A stretch of DNA of 64,000 bases, taken from positions 3,350,920 through 3,414,919 of the forward strand of contig OX030961.1 in assembly GCA_943735955.1 (NCBI GenBank), read 5' to 3'. This DNA comes from Piscicola geometra. Lineage: Eukaryota > Annelida > Clitellata > Hirudinida > Piscicolidae. A program made the position numbers and the translations under genes. This document shows, piece by piece, positions 13,601 through 27,758 of the stretch (position 1 is its first letter; each line of letters starts with the position of its first letter). The notes under the pieces are model-generated. The model was not told the origin of the DNA. It was given only the letters and a program-made list of their open reading frames with translations, and made no database searches.

Positions 13601-16600
13601 TAGATGCTTGAAAGGTTAAATAGGAAAAAAGACGAGGAATAAAACATTGTTTTTTGTTTTTTGCAGCGCAAAGTCAGATGGGAGCTTTTTTGAAAATTAA
13701 TGGCATTTAGGATAAAATAACAGACAGGCCATTAAAGAGAAGCAATCTGAATGATGCTGCGTTCAAATGATTCGACCCACCCACCCCCTCTTCGCTTAGT
13801 GTCACTCGAATTGAAAAATGTAAAACTATTTGTACAAACATTTTGAAGAATATAGATAAAAAAATACTTTTTGAAATAATTTTTAAAGTATGTTTTATAA
13901 AATATGAATAGTTGAAATATAGAATTCCAGTTATTTGAACGTTTTATAAACTAAAATAATGAATGCCTATAAATAAGTCAACATTTCAAAAATACGAATG
14001 TTGATTTCAAGACTTTGAACATCTCTGCAATAAAAATAGAAGCTCCAGATTTCCTCAATAAGGATTCCGAAGTATAAATCTTAGCCAATTTCTTTGAGAA
14101 TTTTGTTTTTATTTATTAGTCCATCAATCCTCATCCATCCATTCTCATATCAGTGACGTATCAAGTAAGTTAGGCTTCTACGAAACAATCAATCTTTCCT
14201 TTTTCACTCAGGCCAAGAAGTTGGTTGATGATATATTCAATAATTTAATTTTTTCTGTCACTAATTCTAATCTTTTTAGCATACGAACTTCATTTCGTTT
14301 TAAAATTTAAAAACAAACTCAATGATGTTTAGCTTGAGCAGAAAGAATACTTAATGCGTAAAAATTCATGAAAAATACATTTCAAGTGAGATTATAAATA
14401 TAAATAAAATATAAGAATATAAATTCCACTGAAGTGAATAAATAAGTATAAGAAAAAATCATATTTGTTTACAATTAACATTTTCATAATTTTTATTTGA
14501 CATAAAATACATGTAAAATCGTTGTATAAATTAATTTGAAAACAATATAAGCAAGAAATCATTGAAATTAGAAGTTTATCAATAATTTTTCACGTAATTT
14601 ACTTTGTTAAAAATTTTATAATTATAGTGAACGCCTCAGCAGCAATGAAATTGTCAAAACCACTTGTCAAACTTTGAAATTTGATTGACTAAGACTTTTT
14701 TCATAAAGTTGTTAAATCTAATTCAAATATTTTTCCTAGTATACGATATGAATAAAAATTCTAAAAAGTTTTTCTTCACTACAAGAACATCTCTGTGCCA
14801 ATTTCGTTTTATTTATTGTCGCAGATACAATCGGACATGTGTTTGTAAATCTGTCAATGCCTTCATTGCATTATTATTTACTAATGAAACTTTCATTCTC
14901 TTTTTTATAACATTTTCTTAGCTTAATCCATCAGCTTAAAAAAATAAATTTTTTAATACAGAAAATTTTAAGTAACTAAATGGGGTATTAAGAAAATGGT
15001 GAAAACTGACGTGGTTTGGAGGGTCCGGCCAGTTTCCTGCAAATATTTTAAAATATCTGAAAAGCCAAAATACTCCGTTTTAGAAATGAATTGAAGCTAT
15101 AAGGCCTTCAAGAAAACTCTTAAAACTTTCACTCTGCTTTAAAGTATACAAATTCTTAGTCATTCAAATGTTTCATGAAATGCCAATCATTATTGTTAAC
15201 CGCACAATCTTTATGACTGTTATTGAGGAAGACATCACCGGTATACTTTTAAATGAAAAAATGTCGAGTTTTAATTTTTCCCATTTTTTTGCTAATTTTT
15301 AGAAGAAAAAAATATTAGTAAAGAAGATTACGAAAAAAATTTTATAAGGGAAGAAATGTGAGAAATAATTAAAATTTCTCAACAACTCTGTATTGTTCTA
15401 AAATATTTAAAGAAAAAAATGTATTAATCGAAAATTTTTAAAACGACGGGTGTATATTTATTGGTTTAGGTCGAATAATAACAATAATAACAAGCCAAAT
15501 AAACCTATATAAAACTATAAATATAGAGAAAGTGGTGTAAGATAAAAAAACCTTTTAGGCCAATAATCATTTCTTATTCATTGCATTTTTGAAGGTATTT
15601 AAACATCAGAGGCTTTTGGCAAGTACTTTTCAACGACTTTCGAGTAAATTAGATTCAAAAGTGTTTAGAAGGCATTTTCACAGTTTTATGTATATTATTC
15701 CCACTGAAACATGAATGAAGATTTTAGTAAAAACTATTTTGTAATTTTATATTTAGTTTTATTAATAAAATAATGGTTTTTTTCGTTTTTTAAACAAGAT
15801 AAAGTTTTAGTGGCTTAGCACAAGTACCGACGGAAAAAATAAAACTGAATTAAAAAAATTATGTTTTTGAAAATACCACAATATTTTCCACTTTAAAAAG
15901 TCTAACTGGTGTAAAATTGTAACTAAAAACATGAAGAACTTTCTAAAAAGGTAGTAAAAAGGTCTTTCACAATTGTTTTTGATTTAAACGAAACCAATTT
16001 TAAAGTGTTCGTTAGTGCGAAAAAAATTTTACTGAAAGTTGCAAAAATCTCTGGATTCAATGTGATTTACTGAAAATAACTACTTTTCTTCTTTTACTTT
16101 TCTCTAGCAATTGTTAATGAACTGATTTAATTTACTTTCGTGTTTTCTTGTTTCTTCGACAATGTAACTCATTATCGTTCTAATAATGGCATAGTATAAC
16201 AATAATTAATTTTCTAAAATACATTTTTTCCAGCCAACAAATCTCATTTGAAGCTCGTCGAAGATTGGAAATGTCCATACGCGTGGCCCGAACCTAAAAA
16301 TGTGTACAAAAACAAAAACAACGAAAAAGTTCAACAGAGCAACAACAATAACAACAGCAAAATCAAAGAGGCTCAGAATGATTCTTCCAACAACAACAAC
16401 CAACTGCCTTCCGACACGCAGCCATCCCCCTATTCCTTCTGGTCTTACCCTTTTTCTAACGTCAGTCACTCATTATTGCATTAAATAAAATAATTGATTT
16501 CAGAATTTGAAGGATTTTAAATTATGGTCGATACTGTAATATCTCAAATAAAATATGAATCTTTTTTAATAACATAGGTTTCCTACTTGTTTTTTTGCAA

Positions 16601-17016
16601 ATAGTAGGAAAATATAAAACATTCATCAAAACCACAATAGCTTACAAAATTATGTATTAATTGTCTGATATAATAAAAAATAATTCCGGAAGTGAAAGTA
16701 ATCGAATATGTTTGTGGAGCTATCACGATAATCTTGTATAAAAGGAAAAAATATCATGTGTTAAAAGTATTAGATACAGAATTCCTATAGGCGTTAAAAA
16801 TCTATAAATTAATAATAGTTTTTATAGTCTCAATATTAAATATTGATATTAAATATTCCAACATTTTACGAAAAATTGAATGTAAAAATGAAAATAACAT
16901 GAAGAAAATGCCCTCAAAGGCAATAAAAACTAGCCACAAAAACATTATAGAAAAGGAGCTAAAAATTATAGAATATAAGTAGTATACAAAGAAAAATCAA
17001 CTACACTCACACACAG

Positions 17017-17047
<31 letters not shown>

Positions 17048-17233
17048 CAAAAATACACAAACATACACACATACACACACACACAAACACATACAAACAC
17101 ACAGGAAGGCTCACAAAAATATGGGTTTCTCTCAGTTCCACAATCAATCCTGGTGCTGGTATGTGTGGTGCTTTTGGTGATAATGTTGATTATCTCCATC
17201 ATTTCATACAGAGTTTCAGTATCAGAACACTGA
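10603..17233 (+). CDS. Predicted single-pass membrane protein with extracellular beta-type domain
   Basis: Model of four exons: 10603-10684 (tentative), 10791-11348, 16234-16460 and 17105-17233. All junction phases agree and the product is 331 aa. Residues 1 to about 22 (MQLFVFISPLHMLLLIESCA) look like a signal peptide. Residues about 40-210 carry conserved-looking blocks, GHVKSW, YLQVWRP, YRLVNQVLVHP and EKGDVLGMYFP. I associate these with a domain common in invertebrate extracellular proteins, roughly a hydrophobic beta-sandwich with W-R-P and G-D-V-x-G signatures; this is a memory-based resemblance, not a search. An Asn/Gln-rich linker follows (about 230-270), then a transmembrane helix (about 303-323) and a tail of about eight residues. 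The last exon begins straight after a CA microsatellite, at acceptor ...cacacag. The donor of exon 1 (T/GTACCG) is weak, so the start is the least certain part. The ligand or role is unknown. Confidence 0.66.
11349..16233. other. Large intron of the membrane-protein gene
   Basis: This 4.9-kb AT-rich stretch separates exons 2 and 3 of the predicted membrane protein. I see no additional exon in a compatible phase, no ORF with domain character on either strand and no clear transposon. The donor is G/GTGGGT and the acceptor ttttttccag. Confidence 0.55.
17005..17104 (+). repeat. CA-rich microsatellite at a 3' splice site
   Basis: Runs of ca broken by aaa and at units occupy the last 100 bp of the third intron of the membrane-protein gene and end directly in the acceptor cacacag. 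The repeat takes the place normally held by a polypyrimidine tract. Confidence 0.8.
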
Positions 17234-17251
17234 TACGTGTGGTTGTAGGCG

Positions 17252-17336
17252 TACTTGTGTGTTTGTGTGTGTTCTATTTTGTGTGTGTGTTCTATTTTGT
17301 GTTTGTGTGTGTTCTATTTTGTGTTTGTGTGAAAGT
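17252..17336 (+). repeat. GT-rich minisatellite
   Basis: Three to four imperfect copies of a unit containing tgtgtgttctattttgtg lie just downstream of the stop codon of the membrane-protein gene, probably in its 3' untranslated region. Confidence 0.7.
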
Positions 17337-20099
17337 GTTTCTCTGATTATTAAATTCATTATAGTGAAGTTGTCATTGTGACGAAGTGTCTTTGAATCGT
17401 TTTTAATCCAGAAAGTAAATGATAGTGTTTGTTTGTTATCATGTGTTCCATTCTTTCGTTTAAAATGAAGGAAACAAATACTTTTTCAACAAACACTTAA
17501 ACAACTTGCGTATTTATATTTTTGAACGATGTCTTGTGAGTGGTACATTAATTTTGAGGATTTGTATATATTTGTAATTTCATGCAATTAAGGTAAATTG
17601 TTCTTTAAAAATCGAAATAAAATTGACTTCTTCTGTTCCTTAAATTATATTTCATGTTCATATTGGTTGATTAAATTATTTTAAACTTTAAATCTTCTAT
17701 TTAAATTTCCTGTAACAAATATTTCAAATTATCGATTTAAATCAAGAATACATTTAGTAACATAATAGTTAAATAATTACATGTTTTTTTCATATAAATT
17801 CAAAAAAATACTGGCTTATTTAAATGACAGTGTTATTCTTGTTCTTGAAGATAATTCCAAATATGATGATACTTGCATTCTATATTTGTTAAAGAAAGTT
17901 AACATTCTGCTTGAAATGTCGCAGTATAGATTATGATAAGTTTGCAATAATTCTTTTTTTTTTAAAGTTTATGAGATTTTTTCCACTTGGAAAAGCTTAA
18001 TGAGAAAACTAGAGTCGAATAAATAAGAGATATTTTTAATGGCAAAAATAAGAAATCTTGAAATGGTCATTTGCTGAAGTAAATTGAACAAATAAATGTT
18101 AACATGCTAAAGACAACGCAGGCATGTTTAAAGCAATGATAAATGAACATCGTTTTTTTAATTTGTTGAAACTACATTTTTTCGATGTTAATTGAACTTT
18201 AAATTGAATAAAAAAACTTATTTCCAACTATATTTTTGAAAATAAACAATGAAAGACTACTTATTCTTACTTAAAAATGGGATTATAGATTCTAACAACT
18301 TAATCAGCCCCATCGAATTTTTTCTCTCATTAATTGTTCTGACTGAATAATTAAAGAATTCTTTTATTCTACATTAATAATTAGAAAAAAAATAGTCAAG
18401 TTTTTATTCTAATTTAGAAAAAGATTATCTAATTTTTATTTAAACTTTTTCTAACTTTTGTTAAATTAAAAGCAAAAAAATATTTTCATATATTTATTTT
18501 AAAGATAATTTATATGACAATTAGTACCAAAACTAAAAAATTTAACTTTTTATTCAATAATGTGGGACTTAAATCGTGTTCTCATTTTTAAAATGAAGAA
18601 AATCTAATAAATATTTTCAAAATATATTTAAATTTTCTACACAGAAAAAATATTTCTGATGACATGGTAGTCTCAATTATTTAGCTTCCACAAGGTCATA
18701 AAATAAGGTTCCATTTATCATGAGAAGCCATTATTTTAAGTAAGCAAATTTCTAATAAAGTAGTTTCATCAAGTCTTTAATGCTTCACATTTACCATTCA
18801 GCAACTTCCAAACGCAAAGTTTATTCCAAAAAATTTTTTTCCCAAATTATGCACGCGTTTTCTACCTTGAGAATGAAATCTGCGTCCGTCAGGAGCTTTG
18901 GCCGCACTTCTAGGCACAAACCAACTCGTAAACATCATCAAATCGGGCCATTCAAATCCACTCACGCCTTAAATTCCCACGTGCTTTTATCGTCTCAACT
19001 AAAGTCTCGTAAAATCACCAAGTTATAATGAGCACAAGTTTGACTTTATACCTCCAATACCTCCAGCCCTTTCCAAATCTTACTTTTCAAAAATAATTTT
19101 TATTACACCATCAATATAAAAAGTTTTCTTTAATTATCATTTTCAAGAAAATCTAAAAATTACAAATTTATTTTTTTTAACAATTTTAGTTTCATTACTA
19201 CAGAAGGACTTTGGAGTTGATTTATCTGACAATTATCTTCAACCATGCGCTTTTAGAAGTTATGCCCAAACGCCCGAACACTGTAACATCACATTTTGTT
19301 TCATATTTTATGGATTCTCAAGAAGATTTTCAAAGATTTTCTTAATTTAAAAGTTATTATTCATGATTTATAAGAAAAACATTTTTTCAGTTAACTTTTT
19401 TTATATAAATAAAAATGTGTTTTCTGTTTTTGAAAAGAACACGCTTTTAGAGAATATATTTATTTCTTCATCAAAAAATTTTTATTTTTCTAAAAAATAC
19501 TTGAAACTTTTTAAATCGTTTCATCTGTATGATATTTTTTCGTACCCAGATCTCATGCATTAATACCCTGTGACAGGCTGGCTTTTAGGGTCTTCAACAC
19601 ATGCTTTATGACGGACACAAAGCGATGCAGATTATAATGTAAATGGTCAACATTTATTATCGCCTGTCGTCCATCATTCATTCTTATTCAAATTCAACAG
19701 TTTAGTGAGATGCATTAAACGATGCTCAAATGCATAAATATATTATATTTCTTTTAAAATATTAAAAATCAAAACTCAAACTGACAAGATTTTTGTCAAC
19801 CACGTGTGAAGTCAACAAACACTTTTTTAAATAATTAAAATATATGAATATTAAATACAAAGTGTAAGAATACAGAAAAGCTGTAAAAATAATTTTTAAA
19901 TTAAAGCAATGCGTGCTTAAGATCTAATAGAACCTACTGCATGCTCATGTGGTCTATATAATCGTGCTTTTACATTTTATTTTTATTAAAATCTCATTAA
20001 ATATTGAAATTATTAAATAGATCTAAGAAACTCTTTTAATAGGATCAATATAATCTCTTTTAATTCATCCATTTGAGACAACATGTAAAGTTTGAACGC

Positions 20100-20275
20100 T
20101 CTGGGCCTATACATGGGTGGTGATCTTGGGGGGGGGGTCCTGAAGTCTTTTTGGTAGTGAGGGGCCCACCTTAATGGTAGAAACCCCAGGACTCCCCCAG
20201 GATCACCGGCCATTCTGAGTAGGACCCCCCAAGATTTTCAACAGATCACCGCCCCTAGGCTTATATACACACTCT
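20100..20275. mobile_element. MITE-like foldback element
   Basis: A GC-rich block in very AT-rich DNA carries terminal inverted blocks. On the left, ggtggtgatcttgggggg...tcct; on the right, the complement, aggaccccccaagat then gatcaccgcccc and ctaggc. The outer arms (gcctatac / gcttatatac) also pair approximately. This is typical of a short non-autonomous DNA transposon or foldback element. No flanking target-site duplication was confirmed. Confidence 0.5.
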
Positions 20276-20429
20276 TTATATTATATTTATTCTCTAATAA
20301 AACATTAAAATATTCTTACAAGTTGAAAAATTAATTTTTAGAATTTTTTCATATTTGAGAGTCGATTCGCACAAAAGTTTCATTTTGAGTGTATTCCAAG
20401 TAAGATCTGCGCTGACTTTTCGGAATATA

Positions 20430-20695
20430 TAGTTTTTTTGTTATTTTTATTTTTTTATGGTCTGTATTATTCACAGCTTGACAGACGCAGGCCATGTTAC
20501 AATGGTTCTGAGAACCATGGTTCTTATGCACCAAAGGCGTCACTCCACACGACGTACACATCTCTCAATGTATACATCGCAAACACCGCATCATATACAC
20601 TAGGTATATGATAGTTCACGGTTGCTTATCAGGGATTCGAACTGGCGACCTTTAAGTTGCAAGTCCGACGTCTACCATCTAAGCCATCACCGCTC
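20430..20695 (-). mobile_element. tRNA-derived SINE (probable)
   Basis: On the minus strand the 5' end has an A-box-like TGGCTTAGATGG (complement of 20674-20686) and a B-box-like AGTTCGAATCC (complement of 20633-20643), about 35 bp apart as in a tRNA. A non-tRNA body of about 180 bp follows, then an A-rich tail near 20430-20460. The T-arm and anticodon stems do not pair well, which argues against a working tRNA gene. Confidence 0.5.
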
Positions 20696-23200
20696 TCCAT
20701 AGTGCTCAAAATTTATTCACGAGTGAAATGTATGATTTAAAAAAATGCTCAAAAGGGGGCGATGCAGAAATAGTTTGTAGAAAAGTCACGTAAAATGTAA
20801 ATTTATCAAGCGGCTAGCCACTGCGACATGCGATGATATAAGAGGCAGGGCTTACAGAGCACTTGGCATACACGGCATTAGCAAGGCCTACGACTGCTTG
20901 CCTTATTAAATCATCTCTCGAGACGCGTCATTAATCGTGGATAAGTCTTCTGCAGATGAATAATGGAGATAGCAGCTTCAAATTGCGCCGCAACAGATAG
21001 AGATTTGAAAAATGAGAATTAAATTCTGACGCTTTTCGAAACTTTCCAGTCTTTTTTTGATCGTCTTCTCACCCATCTAAGATAAATTGTTTTTCTATTT
21101 GAATAATATAACATTTTGATTTGCAAAAGTATGCTTTATAATGCAGCATTTTTAAACGTTGCCTATTTTATTTGTTCCTTTGATTAAACTTGATTAAATT
21201 TAGAGAAAAAATTAAAATATACTTCATACTTTAAAAAATTACATTTCAAAATTTCACTTTATTCAGTATTTGTAAAATGAATTAAACCTTCGTTAGTGAA
21301 AGATTTTTTTTCTCCAATACATGCATATTCAGTCGATATTTGCAACTGTAATTTAGGATACGTCAAATACTGTTGAAGCCTCATTACTCATTTTTTATGG
21401 ATAATTTAGATTTTATTTTTTGAAAATCAAAAATATTAATCAAACATAATAAATGTTAGTATCTTGGAATTTTTATAAATTCATTTTAAATGGTTTTTTT
21501 CGATAAATCTTTTTTAAAAGCATTTCCATAAGCGATCTATCGTAACAGTCATATTTAAAACCTTTTATTCTAATACACTTAATTGAATAATTTTTTCATT
21601 ATACTTTTCAGCGTTCATTTTTCATTCCATTATCATTATTTTTAAATTTTGAACAGTTTTTAATTAGCTTTTTATTTTGTTTTTGGTACTTTAACAGATC
21701 TTTTCTCGCACTTATGAGACACTTTGAAAGGTATTTTCTGTGTAGATTATGTTTTAATTATTTGCTAAGTGCCTATCCAAACGAAGGTCTGCAAACAATT
21801 GGTTTTCTATGCCTCAGAGAACACAACACTTTCATGAAAATTGAAATAAACTGCAAAATTATTTAAAAAAAGTATATTTCGATAAGACATAATACTTTTC
21901 ACACTTATGATATGAAAAAATATGTCAGCTCAAACTAGATACCCCTTAATTTTCGGATGATGTTTCGAAAAAAACTTTATTATCATATTTTTGCCGTGTG
22001 CTTGGAGGCCTTTGAAGTGACTTTGTAAGACATTTCATTAAAATGAATTGTCAGAATTTTAATATGAAAATTGTTAAAACTTTGAATATTTGAAAAATTC
22101 ACAAGAAAAACAAATTTTAATGAAAATGAAAAAGCACTATAGCCAGCTATTTAAAACCTACTAATTTCCTAAAGAATACTGAAAGTGCGAACTAAACTTC
22201 AAGCGGTATTATGTCTGCAAAATGTTCTTTAAAAGGCCATTGAATGACCTACCGTATTCGTTAAAACGAATAAATGATAATAAAAAATTTTCTTTTGAGA
22301 TTTTCAATTTTATTGATAAGTAATATTTTAAAAATTAAGAGAAAACATTTGCGATTAATTAACTCAAGGTCAAGTTAAAGTAACAGCTTTACAATCCTAC
22401 TGTATAATATATATAAAGCATTTAAAAGTTCTAACTATATTTTTTAAAATTATAATCTTTGATTATTAATATTGGTACTTATAAAAAGTCTTAATTGTAT
22501 TATTATTTATAACCAAGTGATCTTGAAGCTCGTTCGGGTTTACTCAAAGAATGGTGAGTCAAAGTCAACCACAATCTTCGTTGTATTGTATTGCATTATA
22601 ACAGCTTAGTAGGTTAGCCACTAACATGAAAAAAAGTATTAAAAAATCTCAACTGTCATTTCATTCATGAAGATTGCTCAAAGAAAATGATCGAGTTAAA
22701 CAAGCTGAAACTATTAAAGTCATTTAATAATAAAATCTCAAGATTTCAAACTAAATGTCAAAAAAGATTATTCAATTGAAATCAATTTAAAGAAAATAAA
22801 TAAAAAAACGAATAATTAAACATTTATAAGTTTAAAAATAGCAAAACATTTAAAGGTATAAAAATCAAGTTTAATAAAATCTTCAGATATTATAAATTGT
22901 TAACGTCTGCCAAAACATCTTATTAAAATTAGTTTTATACGTTTTATCACGCTATTATTCGAATAAAATCTATTCAAAACATTGAAAAATCAATTAAGCA
23001 ATCTGTTCATCAAATTAATAAATCAATAAATCCATAACAGCTTCCCGTAAGCATAAGCAAAAGTTTTCTTATTCTATCAAATACATCCTTTGGTAATCAA
23101 ACTGCCTTTGAGGATTTTACCAAACAATCAAAGATTATTAAAATAAATAATTAACATTTTGAAAGTACACGATAACCTTTGAAAATTAAATCTCATTCCA

Positions 23201-26200
23201 TCAAATGCGAGACAACTCTCCTTCACGACCCTTTCCTTTGCTGAAATCATCGTTCGAAATGTAGATGCTTTCATCAACAGGGATCAACCAAAACTTGTCA
23301 TCGTCAAAGAGATCGCTGTCAGTTGGATGGTCAAAGATTGGCAGCTTCAAGATTAAACCTGAGAAGTTGGTGAAATGGTTTTTTAATTTTGGGATCGAAT
23401 TAGGTTTTGTGTGCTTGTGTTCATGATGAAAGAGTGTAAAAACATATATAAAAAAAGAAGAAAAAAATAGAACGATTGCATTATGATTATTATGACTCGT
23501 ATAATTTCATTTTACAAAAACTAGTTTAACATCTGCTCAAGCTCCCGTTTTAACTATAGTAATTTCATTACTACCAATAAAAACTTATCGAACCAGTGAT
23601 GACGCCTCCAAAGATGGCAAATCCAATCGTTATGCCCAGACACACCGCTTGCATTCCAGCCAGATACGAAGTTGAGGACGAGCCCGACTTGAATGTTCCC
23701 TCTAAGCTGGAAAGTTGTAAAGGATCGAAATGTCATCAATTTGTTAACAGTTTTGAATTTTTTTATATATTAGTTATTTTTTTTGGAATATGTAGTTTCT
23801 AGCTTTTCAGCATAGAACAGAGTACAGATTTCAACTTAATATTTTTATTAACGAAGCTTTGACTTATAAAAGTAATTTTTTGACAATTTCCATAAAGTCC
23901 ATGCCACTCACTTGTAGTTGTATACATTGCCCCAAGCTACCCCCGCTGCCAGTATTGAAGCCAGTCCTTCAAACGTAAAGTGTTTTTTTAAATATTTATA
24001 ACTAAATAGCATAATTTTATGAAAATAAATCAAGTATTTTTGGAATAATATATTTCTCTTATAATCAAGATAAAAATTTGGAAATTTTAATTATAATTAT
24101 AAATGTATACAATTGAGGTAAAGTACTAAAAATGAATTCGATTGACGCTTCGATACCTGACATGAAGCCAGGCATTCCGTGGAGGTTGTGCACTCCGCAG
24201 GTATCATGAAGGCGCATATATTTTTTGAGGAAAGGCTGTAATGTTTGTTAATTTCTTTATGGTGGAGATAAATGGAAAAACAATTACTTAGTAACAGTGA
24301 AAGTAATTAGAGAAATATGAATACTTTAAATTTTTTATAATATGAATAAATCTTTGGTGGCTTTTCAAGTATTTTTTTAAAGACTCAGTGAATAAATTTT
24401 CAAGTATGTGAAATTTAATATTTTAAAATATTATCTGAAATTTTGCTGTGAAAAGTTGTGATATCTGAAAGGAATGTCATGCTTCAAGCTACAAGCAGTA
24501 GTCAAAATGAAAAAATAATGTGAAATGAAAGAATTTTTGAAAGTGTATAAGAAGGGATTAACTTTTATATTATATATGACTTTTGTAGTGAAGGCTTTTG
24601 ATTGTGGTAGTGGTGATTCATTAAAGATTTCTATTGTGTTGCTAATCAATATTGAATATAGTATTTCCTGTGTATATCGAATGGGGCATTGACAGTCTGA
24701 AGTAGTAAGCTTATTCATGAATGCAAGAAGAATTTTATGAATATTTTATTTAATTCATTGTTTTGTATGTTTTTTTAAAATTAGTTAAATTAAAACAATT
24801 ATTAAGAAAATATTTAACACTTTTTCCCCTTTTAAAACTAAAAAAATATTTTTTCAATATTGAAATTCTTTCAACAAAATCATAAAAATATAAATTTTTA
24901 GAGTAAAAAAATCAATGTTAAAATGTAGAGGAATTTTGGTGCGAATGTTCTTGCTTTGAATTAATTTGTTAATTTTCATTTTATCATAAGTTTATCTGTT
25001 TTTAAAACTAATTGTAATATAGAAACTTTTAAAATTAGTTTTGAAAGATGAAAAACGTTCACTTGATCTTTTCATCAAAAACAAAAGAAGCCCTTGAATT
25101 TATTTTTACTTATTCTCATGTCATTTGAAACACTTTTTAAAAAGTTCAAATTAAACACTAGAAATTATTTTTAAATAAATATATTCAAATGAGTATAAAA
25201 ACTTTGTTCATTTCAATAATTCCTAACAATATTCCATCTTTGAATAACGTTTAACTACCATATTATCATGCAAATTAAAACAACGCAACTACTTTCAAAT
25301 ACCATTAAACCCTATTTTATTCAAGCACGACCTTTTTTCCACTCACCGTGAGATACTGGAATCCTAAGACACTGATACAACCGGCCACCATTCCAATGAG
25401 AATCGCCCCCCATGGTTCAATAACCATGTTAGCCACTGACCCCACAGCTACTCCACCCGCCAGCGTGGCATTCTGTACATGCACCTGGTTGTAGTGAAAA
25501 GGTTGATGACGTGTGAACTCTTGATCATCAGTAGTTGGCTTTCAGTATTTGTACAAATAGACTATCAATCTGTTTTTTTTCAAATCTCTGCCAAATCTTT
25601 TAACTTAGTTTTTTTACAATTCTATTAATTCAACAAATTAATTCTATTCCGTTTTTTACCTTACAATTACAAAGCCATCTCACCATGCTCAGCTTATTTT
25701 TCTTGCCAACAAGCGATGAAAATATGAACGTAGTGACACAAGAGGCTGTCAGAGAGTAGTAGGTGTTCGTAATGGCCCTGATGCGGGCGTCACCATCGGC
25801 TGACGAGGCATTGAAAGAAGGCCAGCTCATCCACAGAAAGATCGTGCCTGATTACATGGATGGTGTTGTTTGAGATGATGGTCTTGGAGTTGGGCGTTTT
25901 AGAGAAAAGGGTGTTCTATTTTTGTTTGAAGTCTAATTATGTTATTACATCACTAAAATGATTTCCAAACTCAGCTATTGTAACATAATTTATTATATAC
26001 AGTTTTATGTATTTCTGTCGTATCTAAAATTAATTAGTTTAAAAAATGTCCAAATACCACAAATTTGTTATGTAAAGCATGTTATAATTGCATTGCAGTA
26101 CTATTTATTTAAACCAAGCTTTGAATTTATTTCTCTGGCGTCTCTGTTGGTATAATATATTACTAATTAATTAGAGTTGGGTTTTCTAGACAGAGAGGTT

Positions 26201-27758
26201 TCATAAAGATTTTTAAAACGGTATCATTGAAAGATAATTATAGTTTAAAAACGCAGTAAACCAATGGTAGATAATTACAGCTCTGAAGACTTAACTATGG
26301 GAATTACAATAATTACTACATAGGTTTCGCAAAACACTATGAATAACACGCACTTTTTTGTCTTTCATTTTCAATCATTAAATCATTTTGAAGACGTGAA
26401 TTAACAATTGAAGAATGTTAGATACTCTTGATAATTATCAATTGCAGTTTTTCGTTTTTATACTTTTTTGGTATTGAAAAAACATCTGTGCCATATACGT
26501 AGTATTAATAGTAATTTAAATTTTAATATAAATACCACTATATAGATATCATTAAAATGTTAATAATAGTCACAAATTTATATTTATATTTTATAACTTT
26601 GCTTACCGATCATCGCGAACAAGTCCGACTGATAGACAGATCCTTCCTTCTCTTCCATGGTTTTGACGTCAGGTGAGTAGAGGATCCAAGAGACGCATAG
26701 ACCAAAGTAGGCTCCAAACATGTGAACCACCATCGAGTCACCCACGTCTGATGCCTAAGAGGGGTTGAATAGGTGGTTTGGAAAAACTTTTTATTTTTGG
26801 AATAAGAAAAAACTTAACTGTATTTTTTTTACCATGTTCATAATTTTCTTCACCGAAAAGATTTAATTGTAATTTTAAAAAGCATAAAAAAGCTTTTCAT
26901 TGAAACGCAAAAGAATGAAAAACTCAAAAGCTGAAGTTTACCTGGAAGTAGCCTATCACTAGACGGTAGTTTCCCTCGTACACAAAGACCTCCAGAAAAG
27001 CCATGATGAGCAGCTGTAAGGGACTTGTCTTACCCAGCACTGCTCCGAAGGAAATCAAAACGGCAGCAACAGCGAAGTCTGCACCAGTTATTCTGAAATA
27101 GATTTTGAAATTTTGAGCTTCAAGACGAATGATTGAATTTTTGTGGTTTACATTTAAATAAAAAGTTTGTAAAACAAATTTAAAAGATTGTTGCAATTGA
27201 TCCGAAAATGTAAAAACACTAACGTGTTAACGTTGACAGGAATCTTGTTTCCATATTCCCCCAGGCTGAAGTAGGTCATAAAGCCGTTGATGATTGTCTG
27301 CCACTGGATCACGAAAGCACCGATCAGAAAATTGAAGCCAACACTGCTGAATCCATATCTCTTAAGGAAAGTCATCAAGAAACCAAAGCCGATGAACATC
27401 ATAATGTGGATGTCCTGGAACACTAGAGGCAAAAAGGTTTAGTGAGTAGAATAAATAAATAAATGAATTCTTTCTATTTCAAAATAAATGTAGAAAATTT
27501 AAAACAAAGCTAATTTAAAAGTTCTTTTTAGAAGGTTACAACTTTTGGATAGCTGCATTTGGACTCACTTGAATAGTACTTGCTAACGTGTGCTTCAGCT
27601 TTTGCAATATGGTCCTCCACATCACCGGTGTATGGGCTTTGTGGGTAACCCAGCTCTTTGTCATAACGCACGAAAAATCCAAACAAAATCAAGATTCCTA
27701 TCTCCATGATAATCACTGCCAGAGTGAATTTGCCTGGATAACGGCAATAGTTCTTCAT
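23201..27758 (-). CDS. Rh-type ammonium transporter, paralogue 1
   Basis: Ten exons in transcript order: 27758-27569, 27422-27224, 27092-26942, 26754-26607, 25847-25684, 25484-25347, 24235-24157, 23966-23912, 23706-23594, 23358-23201. The 1395-nt CDS is in frame and encodes 464 aa, usual for Rh glycoproteins, which conduct NH3/NH4+ across plasma membranes. Family blocks are clear: a first hydrophobic helix after [59 protein letters not shown] and [13 protein letters not shown]. The last two carry the conserved Asp and both pore histidines of the twin-His site. The C-terminus is acidic ([15 protein letters not shown]) and presumably cytosolic. The start was chosen because an in-frame upstream extension lacks an ATG. 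The closest relative in the window is the next Rh gene. Confidence 0.93.

Larger units (their letters stand above)
17340..23200. other. Intergenic AT-rich spacer with repeats
   Basis: About 5.8 kb lies between the membrane-protein gene and the first Rh gene. I find no supported gene. It contains a foldback element at about 20100-20275, a probable tRNA-derived SINE at about 20430-20695, and GC-raised patches near 18840-19000 and 20800-20990 whose frames are short and lack family features. The remainder is AT-rich. Confidence 0.5.

Noticed and set aside
20620..20695. Functional tRNA gene on the minus strand
   Set aside because: A and B boxes are recognisable but the T-arm and anticodon stems do not pair and an A-tailed body follows, so a SINE head is more likely.
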